Position numbers and translations under genes: made by a program
The notes under the pieces: model-generated
Told to the model about the DNA's origin: nothing
Databases searched by the model: none
Seen by the model: the letters and a program-made list of their open reading frames with translations, nothing else
From: Flavobacterium oncorhynchi
GTDB lineage: Bacteria > Bacteroidota > Bacteroidia > Flavobacteriales > Flavobacteriaceae
DNA: 40,342 nt
NCBI RefSeq assembly: GCF_002217355.1
Contig: NZ_MUHA01000035.1
Location: 1 to 40,342 of the forward strand
Reading direction: 5' to 3'
Shown here: positions 25,208-34,526 of the stretch, in pieces
Numbering within the stretch: the stretch's first letter is position 1
Layout of the letters: each line of letters starts with the position of its first letter

Positions 25208-25242
25208 AAGATCCTTGAAGGTAATTCTTCAAGGATTTTATT
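25208..25242 (+). terminator. Terminator after the HAD phosphatase gene
   Basis: ATCCTTGAAG (25211-25220) pairs perfectly with CTTCAAGGAT (25227-25236) around GTAATT, then TTTATTGTT. Confidence 0.8.
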
Positions 25243-25343
25243 GTTAAATGGATATTATGTAGAAGATTTTGCAAGGAAATTACAAAAATGTTTTTTTAGT
25301 AAATTTCAACGTGTATTTTTGTTTTCTCATAAAAACTAATACC

Positions 25344-27692
25344 ATGACAAAAAACATTTTTATTGCTGCCTTTCTAATTTTTTCAATAAAAGGGTATAAC
25401 CAAACATTGAAATTAGAGGAAATAATGAAAGGCGAATCTTTTATAGGAAATCAACCCACAAACGGACGCTGGTCTTTAGATAGCAAAAAAGTTTATTTTG
25501 ATTGGAATCCAACTAATGATTTGGGCGCAAGTACTTATTCCTGGCAAAAAGGATCTGTAAAGCCTGTTTTGGTTGAACCAAAGGAAGCCGCTTTTTCTAA
25601 ACTTGATTTTAAAAGAAAACCGGGATCAGATTTAGTTTATTATTTAGATAACGGAAGATTGTTTTCGTACTCTATTGCTTCAAAAACAACAAAAAAAATC
25701 TATCAGCAAAGTGCACCAATTTCAAATCTTGAATTAGGCAGTGAATCTGGAATAGTATTTTTTGAGCAAAATGATAATATTTTTAAATACAATGCAAAAG
25801 AGGGAAGTGTTTTGCAAATTACCAATTTTAGTAAAGGCGAGAAAAAAAGTAAAACACCTGAGAAGGATTCTTTCTTAAAAACACAACAGAAAGAATTATT
25901 TCAGTTTATTAGAGATGCTGAAGCAAAAAAACAATGGAATCTAGCAAAAAGTAAAGCTGTTAAATCTGATTTTGCTAAAGAATATTTTTATGGAAAGGAT
26001 AATTTTTATAATCTAAAAGCGAATCCAAATGGGACTTTTGCAACATTTTGTTTAGCAGAAGAAGCAGATGTTAAAAAAGAAAAAATGGAAGTTTTTATAA
26101 CTAGTGATGGTTATAATCAATCGCCTGAGACAAAAGAAAAAGTATCTACGGCAAATTTCGTTAAAACAAAATTCGGAATTTATTCTGTTGCTAAGGATTC
26201 TGTTTATTTTGTTGATTTTTCAAAATTGAGCCACATTCAAGATGTTCCTAAATATTATGAATCATACGATAACTTGAAAAGCAAGGCAAAAGAAGATAAG
26301 TTAATTGTAGCTCAGGCTCCAGTTTACAACGAAAACGGTTCAATTGGAATTGTTGAAATCAGAAGCCAAGATAACAAAGATAGATGGTTAGTGAGTTTAA
26401 ATCTTGAGAGCGGAACATTTAAAGAAATTGAGCATCAGCATGACGAAGCTTGGATTGCTGGACCAGGAATACCATCTTATTCTTTTGATTCTGGAATTCT
26501 AGGTTTCTTAGCAGATAATGAAACTCTGTACTTTCAATCTGAAGTAACAGGCTATTCACATTTATATACTTATAATTTTAAATCGAATAAAAAAGCGCAG
26601 CTTACAAGCGGCAATTGGGAAGTGCGCGATGTGACGCTTTCTAACGATAAAAAAACATTCTATTTAACAACCAATACCACACATCCAGGAAACAGGAATT
26701 ATTATAAATTAGCTGCTTCTGGCGGTGCTTTAGAGCCTGTTTTAACTAAAGATGGAGCGCATGAAGTAGTAGTTTCGCCAGATGAAAAAGTGTTGCTGGT
26801 ACGTTATTCATATAAAAATATTCCATGGGATTTATACATTGCTGATAACAAAAAAAATACTTCACTGCAACAAATTACTTCTTCGGTTTCTGAAAGTTTC
26901 AAAAATTACAAATGGAGAGAGCCTGAAGTTATAACATTTAAAGCACAAGACGGAACTCCTGTATACGCTAGATTATATACGCCAAAAACGGAAACTTCGA
27001 ATAAAGCTGCGGTTATTTTTGTTCATGGTGCAGGATATTTGCAAAACGCTCATAATTATTGGAGTAATTATTATAGAGAGTATATGTTTCATAATATGCT
27101 GACTGATTTAGGTTATACCGTTCTAGATATTGATTATAGAGGAAGTGATGGTTATGGAAGGGATTTTAGAACTGGTATCTATCGTTTTATGGGTGGAAAA
27201 GATTTGACCGATCAATTGGATGGTAAAAAATATTTGGTTGAGAAGTACGGAATTGATGCTGATAGAGTTGGTATTTATGGCGGGTCTTACGGAGGTTTTA
27301 TTACTTTAATGGGAATGCTTACTACTCCTGGCGAATTTGCTTCGGGAGCAGCTTTACGTTCAGTTACAGATTGGGCACATTACAATCACGGATATACCGG
27401 TAATATTTTGAATTTCCCAGAAACAGATCCAATTGCTTACAAAAAAAGCTCTCCTATTTATTTTGCAGATAATTTAAAAGGAAACTTAGTGATGCTTCAC
27501 GGAATGGTTGATGATAATGTAGAATACAAAGATATTGTTCGTTTGTCACAACGTTTTATAGAGTTGGAGAAAAAGAATTGGACATTAGCCTCTTTCCCTG
27601 TTGAAGCACACGGATTTAAGGAAACTTATTCTTGGATAGACGAGTACAGCAGAATTCTGAATTTATTCAATTCGACTTTGTTGAAGAAATAA
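25344..27692 (+). CDS. S9 family prolyl/dipeptidyl peptidase, exported
   Basis: A 782-residue serine peptidase of the DPP-IV/S9 clan. A signal peptide spans about 1-20. An eight-bladed beta-propeller (about 25-510) precedes the alpha/beta hydrolase domain, with nucleophile Ser648 (GGSYGG), Asp near 723 (MVDDNV) and His756 (EAHGF). The length is typical. The ATG at 25344 is preferred to a TTG at 25269, because the signal peptide begins there and TATTTTTG at 25314-25321 is a -7 box just upstream. It probably trims peptides in the periplasm. Confidence 0.9.
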   Translation: MTKNIFIAAFLIFSIKGYNQTLKLEEIMKGESFIGNQPTNGRWSLDSKKVYFDWNPTNDLGASTYSWQKGSVKPVLVEPKEAAFSKLDFKRKPGSDLVYYLDNGRLFSYSIASKTTKKIYQQSAPISNLELGSESGIVFFEQNDNIFKYNAKEGSVLQITNFSKGEKKSKTPEKDSFLKTQQKELFQFIRDAEAKKQWNLAKSKAVKSDFAKEYFYGKDNFYNLKANPNGTFATFCLAEEADVKKEKMEVFITSDGYNQSPETKEKVSTANFVKTKFGIYSVAKDSVYFVDFSKLSHIQDVPKYYESYDNLKSKAKEDKLIVAQAPVYNENGSIGIVEIRSQDNKDRWLVSLNLESGTFKEIEHQHDEAWIAGPGIPSYSFDSGILGFLADNETLYFQSEVTGYSHLYTYNFKSNKKAQLTSGNWEVRDVTLSNDKKTFYLTTNTTHPGNRNYYKLAASGGALEPVLTKDGAHEVVVSPDEKVLLVRYSYKNIPWDLYIADNKKNTSLQQITSSVSESFKNYKWREPEVITFKAQDGTPVYARLYTPKTETSNKAAVIFVHGAGYLQNAHNYWSNYYREYMFHNMLTDLGYTVLDIDYRGSDGYGRDFRTGIYRFMGGKDLTDQLDGKKYLVEKYGIDADRVGIYGGSYGGFITLMGMLTTPGEFASGAALRSVTDWAHYNHGYTGNILNFPETDPIAYKKSSPIYFADNLKGNLVMLHGMVDDNVEYKDIVRLSQRFIELEKKNWTLASFPVEAHGFKETYSWIDEYSRILNLFNSTLLKK

Positions 27693-27738
27693 GTTAGCGA
27701 TGCAGCTTTATAATTTAAGGTTTGCACGGAGATTAAAA

Positions 27739-27770
27739 GAAAAAAAGAATCTGAATAGATTCTTTTTTTC
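27739..27770 (+). terminator. Terminator after the S9 peptidase gene
   Basis: AGAATCT (27746-27752) pairs with AGATTCT (27757-27763) around GAAT, flanked by A and T runs on each side. Confidence 0.88.
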
Positions 27771-27783
27771 TTTTAAATAGTTT

Positions 27784-27791
27784 TAAATTTG
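27784..27791 (+). promoter_or_regulatory. -7 promoter box of purC
   Basis: TAAATTTG is a perfect match and lies 30 bases before the ATG. No TTG occurs at the -33 distance, where the terminator T-run sits. Confidence 0.5.
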
Positions 27792-27821
27792 CATTCATAA
27801 AAAACAACACAACTTAGGATA

Positions 27822-28775
27822 ATGAGTAATACAATCACAACTACAAATTTTAATTTTCCGAATCAAAAGTCAGTTTACCGCGGAAAAGTTAGAGAAGTTT
27901 ATAATATCAACGACGAGCTTTTGGTAATGGTCGCAACAGATAGACTTTCGGCTTTTGATGTGGTTTTGCCAAAAGGGATTCCATACAAAGGGCAAATTTT
28001 GAATCAAATTGCAACAAAATTTATGGAACTTACAGCAGATATTGTTCCAAATTGGTTAATTGCAACTCCAGATCCTAATGTAGCTGTTGGACATTTATGT
28101 GAGCCTTTTAAAGTTGAAATGGTTATTCGTGGTTATGTTTCTGGTCATGCTGCACGTGAATATGCTGCAGGAAGAAGACAAATTTGTGGTGTAACAATGG
28201 CCGAAGGTTTGAAAGAAAATGACAAATTTCCTGAGCCAATTATTACGCCAACTACAAAAGCTGATAACGGTTCACATGATGAAGATATTTCTCGTGAGGA
28301 TATTTTATCTAAAGGAATTGTTTCTGAAGAAGATTATTTGGTTTTAGAAAAATATACACGAGCGTTATTTCAAAGAGGAACTGAAATTGCTGCTTCTCGC
28401 GGTTTAATTTTAGTAGATACAAAATACGAATTCGGAAAAACAAAAGACGGAGTTATTGTTTTAATTGATGAAATTCATACACCAGATTCTTCTCGTTATT
28501 TTTATGCTGATGGATATCAAGAAAGACAAGATAAAGGAGAGGAGCAAAAACAATTGTCTAAAGAGTTTGTTCGCCGCTGGTTAATTGAAAATGGTTTTCA
28601 AGGACAAGAAGGACAACAAATTCCTGATATGACAGAAGCTTATATTGAATCAGTTTCTGAAAGATATATTGAATTATACGAAAATATTTTAGGAGAAAAA
28701 TTTGTTAAAGCTGATATCGACAATATTGATCAGCGTATTAATAAAAATGTATTAGATTATCTAAGTACTAAATAA
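27822..28775 (+). CDS. purC: Phosphoribosylaminoimidazole-succinocarboxamide synthase
   Basis: Joins aspartate to CAIR to make SAICAR in purine synthesis. The 317-residue protein is of the long form, like the yeast ADE1 type, common in Bacteroidota, rather than the 240-residue proteobacterial form. Clear motifs are YRGKVREVYNI near the start, RLSAFDVVLPKGIPYKG, EMVIRGYVSGHAAREY and DTKYEFGKTKDG. A bidirectional terminator follows. Confidence 0.96.
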   Translation: MSNTITTTNFNFPNQKSVYRGKVREVYNINDELLVMVATDRLSAFDVVLPKGIPYKGQILNQIATKFMELTADIVPNWLIATPDPNVAVGHLCEPFKVEMVIRGYVSGHAAREYAAGRRQICGVTMAEGLKENDKFPEPIITPTTKADNGSHDEDISREDILSKGIVSEEDYLVLEKYTRALFQRGTEIAASRGLILVDTKYEFGKTKDGVIVLIDEIHTPDSSRYFYADGYQERQDKGEEQKQLSKEFVRRWLIENGFQGQEGQQIPDMTEAYIESVSERYIELYENILGEKFVKADIDNIDQRINKNVLDYLSTK

Positions 28776-28821
28776 TAAGTCAAAGGCTTTAAATTTATTT
28801 TTAAACTAGACTTTTCCAACT

Positions 28822-28859
28822 AAAAATGCCTTGCAGGTTTATAATCGCAAGGCATTTTT
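28822..28859. terminator. Bidirectional terminator between purC and the SRPBCC gene
   Basis: A 13-bp stem, ATGCCTTGC with GCAAGGCAT plus A/T flanks (28822-28834 with 28847-28859), stops both converging transcripts. Confidence 0.88.
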
Positions 28860-28890
28860 TATATTTTAAAAGACTATTTTTCCACGAAAT

Positions 28891-29433
28891 TTACTTTTCT
28901 TCCATTTGATCTTTTAAATTTTCAAGACCTTTTTGCAAATCGTTTCCAATCATTTGATCCATTTTCATCATTGGCAGCATTATATTCATAGGAAAAGGAA
29001 TAACACCATTAACTCCCCATTTTACTTTAGTTTGATTTCCGCCCAAACTTTCGGTTGACATGAAACCATTGGCGGTGTCATCCATTGGCTCTTTAAAACG
29101 AAGTGCAAAATCCAGTCGTGAGTTAGGAATAATTTTGGTTATTTCCTGTTCTCCTACACCAACTTCTTTAACTTTACTTTCCCATGCTGAAATCGCACCA
29201 ACAGTTCCATCAACACCTTTAAAAGTTGATTTCATTTTTGGGTCAATGTTTGCCCAGACACTAAATTGATTTTGATTTTTTAGATATTTCACATAATTAA
29301 AAACAGTGTCAACAGGTTTGTTGATGGTAATTTCTCTTTCGACAGCATAATTTTTTGGCATGAAGTAAGCTGCAATTAGTACAATAGAAAAAACTAAAAT
29401 TAAGATAACCAGAATTTTTTTGATAAGTCCCAT
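28891..29433 (-). CDS. Membrane-anchored SRPBCC/polyketide-cyclase-like protein
   Basis: 180 residues. One N-terminal membrane helix (about 5-24) anchors a START/SRPBCC lipid- or ligand-binding fold, recognised from YAVEREITINKPVDTVFNYV and the amphipathic C-terminal helix GNDLQKGLENLKDQM. The lack of a cleavage site suggests it stays tethered to the inner membrane, facing the periplasm. No partner gene is present. The ligand is unknown. Confidence 0.85.
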   Translation of the reverse strand: MGLIKKILVILILVFSIVLIAAYFMPKNYAVEREITINKPVDTVFNYVKYLKNQNQFSVWANIDPKMKSTFKGVDGTVGAISAWESKVKEVGVGEQEITKIIPNSRLDFALRFKEPMDDTANGFMSTESLGGNQTKVKWGVNGVIPFPMNIMLPMMKMDQMIGNDLQKGLENLKDQMEEK

Positions 29434-29579
29434 AATCTTTGGTTTAGATAGTTAATTACTTTTTTGAAAATTAGTTAAATAATAAGCATTAATGATTGTA
29501 AAGTTATAAAAGTAAAACGCTGTATTTTAACACGTTTAAATTTTTTTGAAGATTTTTTTTATAAAATTTCATTTTTAGT

Positions 29580-29606
29580 GTAACATTTTTGTAATCTCTG
29601 CGTCTA
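29580..29606 (+). promoter_or_regulatory. ECF-sigma-type promoter upstream of the ankyrin gene
   Basis: GTAAC (29580-29584) and CGTCTA (29601-29606) are separated so that AAC and CGTC are exactly 16 bases apart, the pattern recognised by many extracytoplasmic-function sigma factors. It is unlike the TAnnTTTG housekeeping boxes elsewhere in the window. It points to the + strand, and transcription would start near 29612, giving a leader of about 170 bases before the ankyrin gene. Confidence 0.6.
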
Positions 29607-29782
29607 TATAAGTGTAGGCGAAAAAGTTTAATAACAATTAGATTAAATTTATAAGCCTTTCATTAACTGAATGTTAGTAATTTGTTAAAACATATTACCT
29701 TGTAATACATAATACATAAAATTGCTTACATTTACATAGAATTTAAAAATCATCAATATCAATCAATTAACAATCAATCATT

Positions 29783-30163
29783 ATGAAAAATTCAATCATT
29801 TATTTAGGAGTTGCTTTAGTAGCGTTTGCCAATGTTTCAATGGCATCAAATCAAACATCACTTGTGAAACCACAAATGGAAATTACAAAGATTTTCTCTT
29901 CGCCATTAAATGTGGCAGTTAGTAAAGGAGATCTTGCATTCGTAAAAAAACTTATTGAGTACGGAGCAGATGTAAACGAAATGTCTGAAGATTTATCACC
30001 TTTAATGACAGCAGCACGCTACAACAAAGCTGAAATTATGAAAGTTTTAATAGCAAATGGAGCTCGCATAAACGAAAAAAATGAAAAAGGCTATACAGCA
30101 TTAAAATATGCTGAATTATCAAATGCGACAGATGCTATCGCTATTTTGAAAGAAGCAAAATAA
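29783..30163 (+). CDS. Exported ankyrin-repeat protein
   Basis: 126 residues with a signal peptide at 1-22 (ending SMASNQ). Two to three ankyrin repeats fill the mature part: NVAVSKGDLAFVKKLIEYGADVNE, LSPLMTAARYNKAEIMKVLIANGARINE and a partial YTALKYAELSNATDAIAIL. Ankyrin proteins bind other proteins. This one is periplasmic or membrane-associated. It stands alone between a minus-strand gene and a terminator. The ECF-type promoter upstream suggests induction by envelope stress, which is inference. Confidence 0.88.
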   Translation: MKNSIIYLGVALVAFANVSMASNQTSLVKPQMEITKIFSSPLNVAVSKGDLAFVKKLIEYGADVNEMSEDLSPLMTAARYNKAEIMKVLIANGARINEKNEKGYTALKYAELSNATDAIAILKEAK

Positions 30164-30204
30164 ACATTTGTTCTAAAAGTTTAAAGAGTTTGAGTTAGTA
30201 AATG

Positions 30205-30239
30205 AAACGACCTTCCTGAGCAGAAGGTCGTTTTTTTTT
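30205..30239 (+). terminator. Terminator after the ankyrin gene
   Basis: CGACCTTC (30208-30215) pairs with GAAGGTCG (30223-30230), loop of seven, followed by nine T residues. Confidence 0.92.
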
Positions 30240-30253
30240 GTGCCTAGAAATCA

Positions 30254-30285
30254 AAAAAGCATCATTAAAAATGATGCTTTTTCTT
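30254..30285. terminator. Bidirectional terminator, ends the efflux operon on the minus strand
   Basis: GCATCAT (30259-30265) pairs with ATGATGC (30271-30277), with A-runs and T-runs outside. Its position 42 bases beyond the RND gene's stop suits the minus strand. Confidence 0.85.
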
Positions 30286-30326
30286 TTTGAACCTATTTAA
30301 TTAACCACTAATTAATTTTAAAATCC

Positions 30327-33300
30327 CTATTCGATAGGCGCATGTTTTCTACGATTGAAAATCCAGAATAAAATAGGGAAGACCAAGAGCGTTAGAATTG
30401 TTGCTGTAACTAATCCTCCAATAATTACAATCGCAAGAGGTTTTTGAGATTCAGATCCAATTCCAGTTGAGATTGCAGCTGGCATTAAACCAATTGATGC
30501 CATTAATGCTGTCATAATTACCGCTCTTGTTCGTGCTTTTACACCTCTAAAAATCGATTCTTCGAGTGAGAATTTTGCCTTGATATTGTGATGAAATTCA
30601 GATATTAAGATTACTCCATTCTGAATACAAATTCCGAGTAAAGCGATAAATCCAACTCCGGCAGAAATTCCGAAATTCATACCTGTAAGATGCAAAGCAA
30701 TAATTCCTCCAATTACGGCAAAGGGAACATTTGCTAATACAAGCAGTGAGTCTTTTAGATTTCCAAACAAAATAAACAGCAGCACAAATATTCCAATTAA
30801 ACTTATTGGTACAACCTGCGCTAAACGGGCACTTGCACGAACTTGATTTTCAAATTCGCCAGTCCAGCCAGTTGTATAACCAGTTGGCATTTTTACTTCG
30901 GCTACTTTCTTTTGTGCTTCTGCAATTGTACTTCCTAAATCTCGATCTCTCACAGAAAATTTAACTCCTATAAAACGTTTTGTATTATCTCTATAGATAA
31001 AAGCAGGTCCTGTAATCGTTTTAATGTCGCAGATTTCTTTCAATGGAATTTTCGCGCCATTTATAGTAGGAACTTTTAATTCGGCTAAATCTTCTTCGTC
31101 TTTTCGATACTCTTTAGAAAAACGTACTCGAACATCAAATTTCTTCTCATCTTCATATTTTTCTGTTGCCGTTTTTCCTCCAAAAGCTAATTCTAAAACA
31201 GCTTGAGCATCACTTAAAGTTACGCCGTATGCTGCCATTTTTTCGCGATCTAAAACGACGCTTATTTCTGGCTGACCTACATTTCGCAGAATCCCAACAT
31301 CTTTGATTCCTGGAATATCTTTAATTTTTGCTAAAACCTGATTAGAAAGTTCGTCAAGTTTATCTAAATCGTCTCCATAAATTTTCACCGCATTCGAAGC
31401 TTTAAAACCAGCGACAGATTCTGCTACGTTGTCAATAACGGGCTGTGAATAATTATAGGTAATTCCTTGGTGAACTTTTAGCTTTTCATCCATTTCATTA
31501 ATTAAATCATCCATTGTAATTTTTCGCTTCCATTCGGCTTTTGGTTTTAAATCAACTTGTAGCTGAATAAATCCAAAACCATTAGGATCTGTTCCGTCAT
31601 TGCTTCGACCTGTTTGCGAAAGTACTTTTTTAACTTCAGGAAAAGTTTCTAGATCTTTTCTTATCATTGCAGCCGTTTTTACACTTTCTGGCAATGATGT
31701 GCTCATTGGTAATTCTGCTGTTACCCATAAGGCGCCCTCATTTAATTGAGGTAAAAATTCAGTTCCTAAAAAAGTAGCTGAAAAAAATGTAGCAGCAATA
31801 ATTCCTATTGATAGAACTAATGTTTTTACTTTATGTTTAAATGTCCAAGCAAATCCTTTACCTACAATTCTATCCCAAAAGTTCACAAACGGATTATTCT
31901 TTTCTTTTACATTTTTGTTCAGTAAAATATGAGATAAAACTGGAACTAAAGTCAGCGTGAAAAGTAATGCACCCATTAAAGCAAAACCTAATGTATAGGC
32001 TAGGGGAGAGAACATTTTTCCTTCTACTTTCTGGAAGGAGAATATTGGAAGTAATGCTGTAATAATTATTAATTTAGAGAAAAAGATGGCTTTACCCATT
32101 TCGGTTCCCGTTTTCTTAATAATGCTTCCCTTGGCAATTTTATTATACGCTGTCATTCCTAATTGATGCGCACGGTGGTCTAACACTACAAACAATCCTT
32201 CAACCATTACCACCGCACCATCAATAATTATCCCAAAATCGACCGCTCCCAAACTCAGCAGGTTGGCACTCATTCCCATCATTTTTAGACATAAAAAGGC
32301 AAATAATAAGGAAAGCGGAATTACAATTGAAACCGTAAAAGTTGTTCGCCAATCGGCCATAAAAAGAAACACAACACAAGTAACGAGAATGATTCCTTCA
32401 AATAAATTATGCATTACCGTTTCGGTCGTGAAATTCATTAAATTATCACGATCATAGAAAGTTTCTATTTTAATGTCTTTCGGAAGTACATTTTCATTTA
32501 AATCTTTTATTTTGTCTTTAATTAAGGCTAATGTTTCTTGTGCATTTTCGCCTTTTCGCATTACAACAATACCTTCAACGGCATCATCATTTTTGCCAAT
32601 ACCAGTTTGACCAACTCTAGGCATCGCACTTTCGTAAACTGATGCTACATTTTTTACCAAAATAGGATTTCCGCCAGCATCGTCAACAATTATGTTTTCG
32701 ATATCAGAAATAGATTTTAGTAAACCAACACCTCGAACAACAAAAGCTTGTCCGTTTTTTTCAATGATATCACCTCCAACATTCAAGTTTCCTGCATTTA
32801 CGGCATTGTAAACCTGAAGAGGTGTAATGTTGTATTTTGCAAGTTTTATAGGGTCAACACCAACTTCATACGTTTTATCTTGACCTCCAAAAACATTTAA
32901 ATCGGCAACACCTGGAACTGCGCGTAATTGTTTATCAATTACCCAGTTTTGGTAGGTTAATAATTCACGGCTGTCTCTGCTGTCGCTTTTTACAATATAT
33001 CTAAAAATTTCTCCGGTTGGTCCATACGGTGGTTGAACATCTGGCTCAACATCATCAGGAAGTTTTACATTTTTAAGCAGATTATTTACTTGAAAACGAG
33101 CGAAAGTATCATCTACACCATCATCAAAAATAATTTTGATAACAGATAAACCAAACATTGTAATACTTCGGACACTAGTCTTTTTTTGAACCGAGTTCAT
33201 CGAAATTTCGATAGGCGAAGTAACAAAACGTTCAACTTCTTCGGCACTTTTTCCATTCCATTGAGTGATGATTATGATCTGTGTATTGGTAACATCTGGA

Positions 33301-33425
33301 AAAGCGTCAATAGGCATATTTTTGAAGGAAATAAATCCTGCGACGGCCAGTACTCCAACCCAAAAAAAGGTAAATGCTTTGTTCTTAAGCGAGAAAGCAA
33401 TAATGTTTCTTATGAATTTGTTCAT
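30327..33425 (-). CDS. CzcA/CusA-family RND efflux pump
   Basis: 1032 residues, the length of heavy-metal RND transporters. The inner-membrane pump takes substrates from the periplasm or cytoplasm and uses the proton gradient. It has a first helix at about 16-33, two large periplasmic loops, and helix clusters at about 340-505 and about 850-1025. The TM4 motif DFGIIIDGAVVMVE (396-409) supplies the proton-relay Asp396, Asp402 and Glu409, and is of the Czc (Zn/Co/Cd) rather than Cus (AIG...DAA) type. The substrate metal cannot be fixed from sequence. It is the last gene of a five-gene stretch, 3 bases after the adaptor. Confidence 0.93.
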   Translation of the reverse strand: MNKFIRNIIAFSLKNKAFTFFWVGVLAVAGFISFKNMPIDAFPDVTNTQIIIITQWNGKSAEEVERFVTSPIEISMNSVQKKTSVRSITMFGLSVIKIIFDDGVDDTFARFQVNNLLKNVKLPDDVEPDVQPPYGPTGEIFRYIVKSDSRDSRELLTYQNWVIDKQLRAVPGVADLNVFGGQDKTYEVGVDPIKLAKYNITPLQVYNAVNAGNLNVGGDIIEKNGQAFVVRGVGLLKSISDIENIIVDDAGGNPILVKNVASVYESAMPRVGQTGIGKNDDAVEGIVVMRKGENAQETLALIKDKIKDLNENVLPKDIKIETFYDRDNLMNFTTETVMHNLFEGIILVTCVVFLFMADWRTTFTVSIVIPLSLLFAFLCLKMMGMSANLLSLGAVDFGIIIDGAVVMVEGLFVVLDHRAHQLGMTAYNKIAKGSIIKKTGTEMGKAIFFSKLIIITALLPIFSFQKVEGKMFSPLAYTLGFALMGALLFTLTLVPVLSHILLNKNVKEKNNPFVNFWDRIVGKGFAWTFKHKVKTLVLSIGIIAATFFSATFLGTEFLPQLNEGALWVTAELPMSTSLPESVKTAAMIRKDLETFPEVKKVLSQTGRSNDGTDPNGFGFIQLQVDLKPKAEWKRKITMDDLINEMDEKLKVHQGITYNYSQPVIDNVAESVAGFKASNAVKIYGDDLDKLDELSNQVLAKIKDIPGIKDVGILRNVGQPEISVVLDREKMAAYGVTLSDAQAVLELAFGGKTATEKYEDEKKFDVRVRFSKEYRKDEEDLAELKVPTINGAKIPLKEICDIKTITGPAFIYRDNTKRFIGVKFSVRDRDLGSTIAEAQKKVAEVKMPTGYTTGWTGEFENQVRASARLAQVVPISLIGIFVLLFILFGNLKDSLLVLANVPFAVIGGIIALHLTGMNFGISAGVGFIALLGICIQNGVILISEFHHNIKAKFSLEESIFRGVKARTRAVIMTALMASIGLMPAAISTGIGSESQKPLAIVIIGGLVTATILTLLVFPILFWIFNRRKHAPIE

Positions 33426-33428
33426 GTC

Positions 33429-34514
33429 TTAATCGTTTAATGCGCGATAAATAAATAACTGATTATTAGTAATGACCTTTTCATTTTCCTTTAAACCGCT
33501 TGAAATGTAAGTTGTGTCTCCTACAACTCTAAAAACTTCAACTTGTCTAGTTTCAATATTATGACGATCCTTGAATATCATTACAAAGTTTTTACTTTTA
33601 TCAAAAACAATGGCGTCACTAGGAATTGCTATCATTGATTTATCCTCATTAAAAGATAATTTTATGTTTGCATTCATATCAGGTTTTAGCAAAAATCCTG
33701 GATTTTGAAGTTTTATTCGTGCTTGCATTGCCTTAGTCTGTGGATCAATTACATTGAATATTTTATCTACTTTACCTTTAAAGATTTTATCTGGATAACT
33801 TAAAGTTGTAACGCTGGCATCAATACCTAGTTTTACTTTATTAATATCAATTTCGTTGATATTTGCCATTGCCCAAACTTCACTGATTTCTGCAATATCA
33901 AATATGTTTTCAGAACGGTCAGATCTTAAAAGCATATCTTGATTAATGCTTTTTTGAATAATAAATCCACTAATTGGAGCAGTTACTTCGTAAATTGAAC
34001 CTGCTTTTATGTTATAGATTTTATAAGTTTCCTGAATTTTACTTAGTTGAGATTGGGCTTTGTTTACTTCAGATTTTGCTTGGAGTACATCGCTTTCAGA
34101 ATTTAATTTTCCGTCAAATAATTCTTGTGCCACCTTTAAATTGTTTTTAGCAACTAGTAAATCGCTTTTAGCGTCTATAGATTGCTTTTCAAAATCGGCT
34201 ACATCAGTACTTTTTATAATAGCCAAAACTTGTCCTTTATGTACGTAGTCACCAAGTTCTACATTAACTTTGATTACATTACCGCCAACAAGAGGGTAAA
34301 CATCTATCATTTTATTATTGTCGGCCGTAATTTTTCCATAAAAGCTTAATTCATTTTTTACAATTTGAGTTGTTGCAGTTGCGGTGCTTGTGGTTTTAAG
34401 CATACTGTCACTTAGTGCAAATGAAGAATTGGTTTGAGGATTTTCTACTTCCTTTTTGCAGCTTGTCAGCGATAAACTAACAATTGCAATTCCTATAATT
34501 AGTGTATGTTTCAT
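33429..34514 (-). CDS. RND efflux periplasmic adaptor, lipoprotein
   Basis: A 361-residue membrane-fusion protein. A lipoprotein signal ends in LTSC with Cys19 as the lipidated residue. A biotinyl-lipoyl hairpin begins MIDVYPLVGGNVIKVNVELGDYVHKGQVLA. A long helical hairpin (about 115-165) and beta-barrel follow. There is no extra metal-binding C-terminal domain or Met/His-rich segment. It links the RND pump to the TolC-type protein and lies between them with 12- and 3-base gaps. Confidence 0.9.
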   Translation of the reverse strand: MKHTLIIGIAIVSLSLTSCKKEVENPQTNSSFALSDSMLKTTSTATATTQIVKNELSFYGKITADNNKMIDVYPLVGGNVIKVNVELGDYVHKGQVLAIIKSTDVADFEKQSIDAKSDLLVAKNNLKVAQELFDGKLNSESDVLQAKSEVNKAQSQLSKIQETYKIYNIKAGSIYEVTAPISGFIIQKSINQDMLLRSDRSENIFDIAEISEVWAMANINEIDINKVKLGIDASVTTLSYPDKIFKGKVDKIFNVIDPQTKAMQARIKLQNPGFLLKPDMNANIKLSFNEDKSMIAIPSDAIVFDKSKNFVMIFKDRHNIETRQVEVFRVVGDTTYISSGLKENEKVITNNQLFIYRALND

Positions 34515-34526
34515 TATTATTTAGTT

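Noticed and set aside
25269..25343. N-terminal extension of the S9 peptidase from a TTG
   Set aside because: A clean signal peptide begins at ATG 25344, and the extension crosses the probable promoter.
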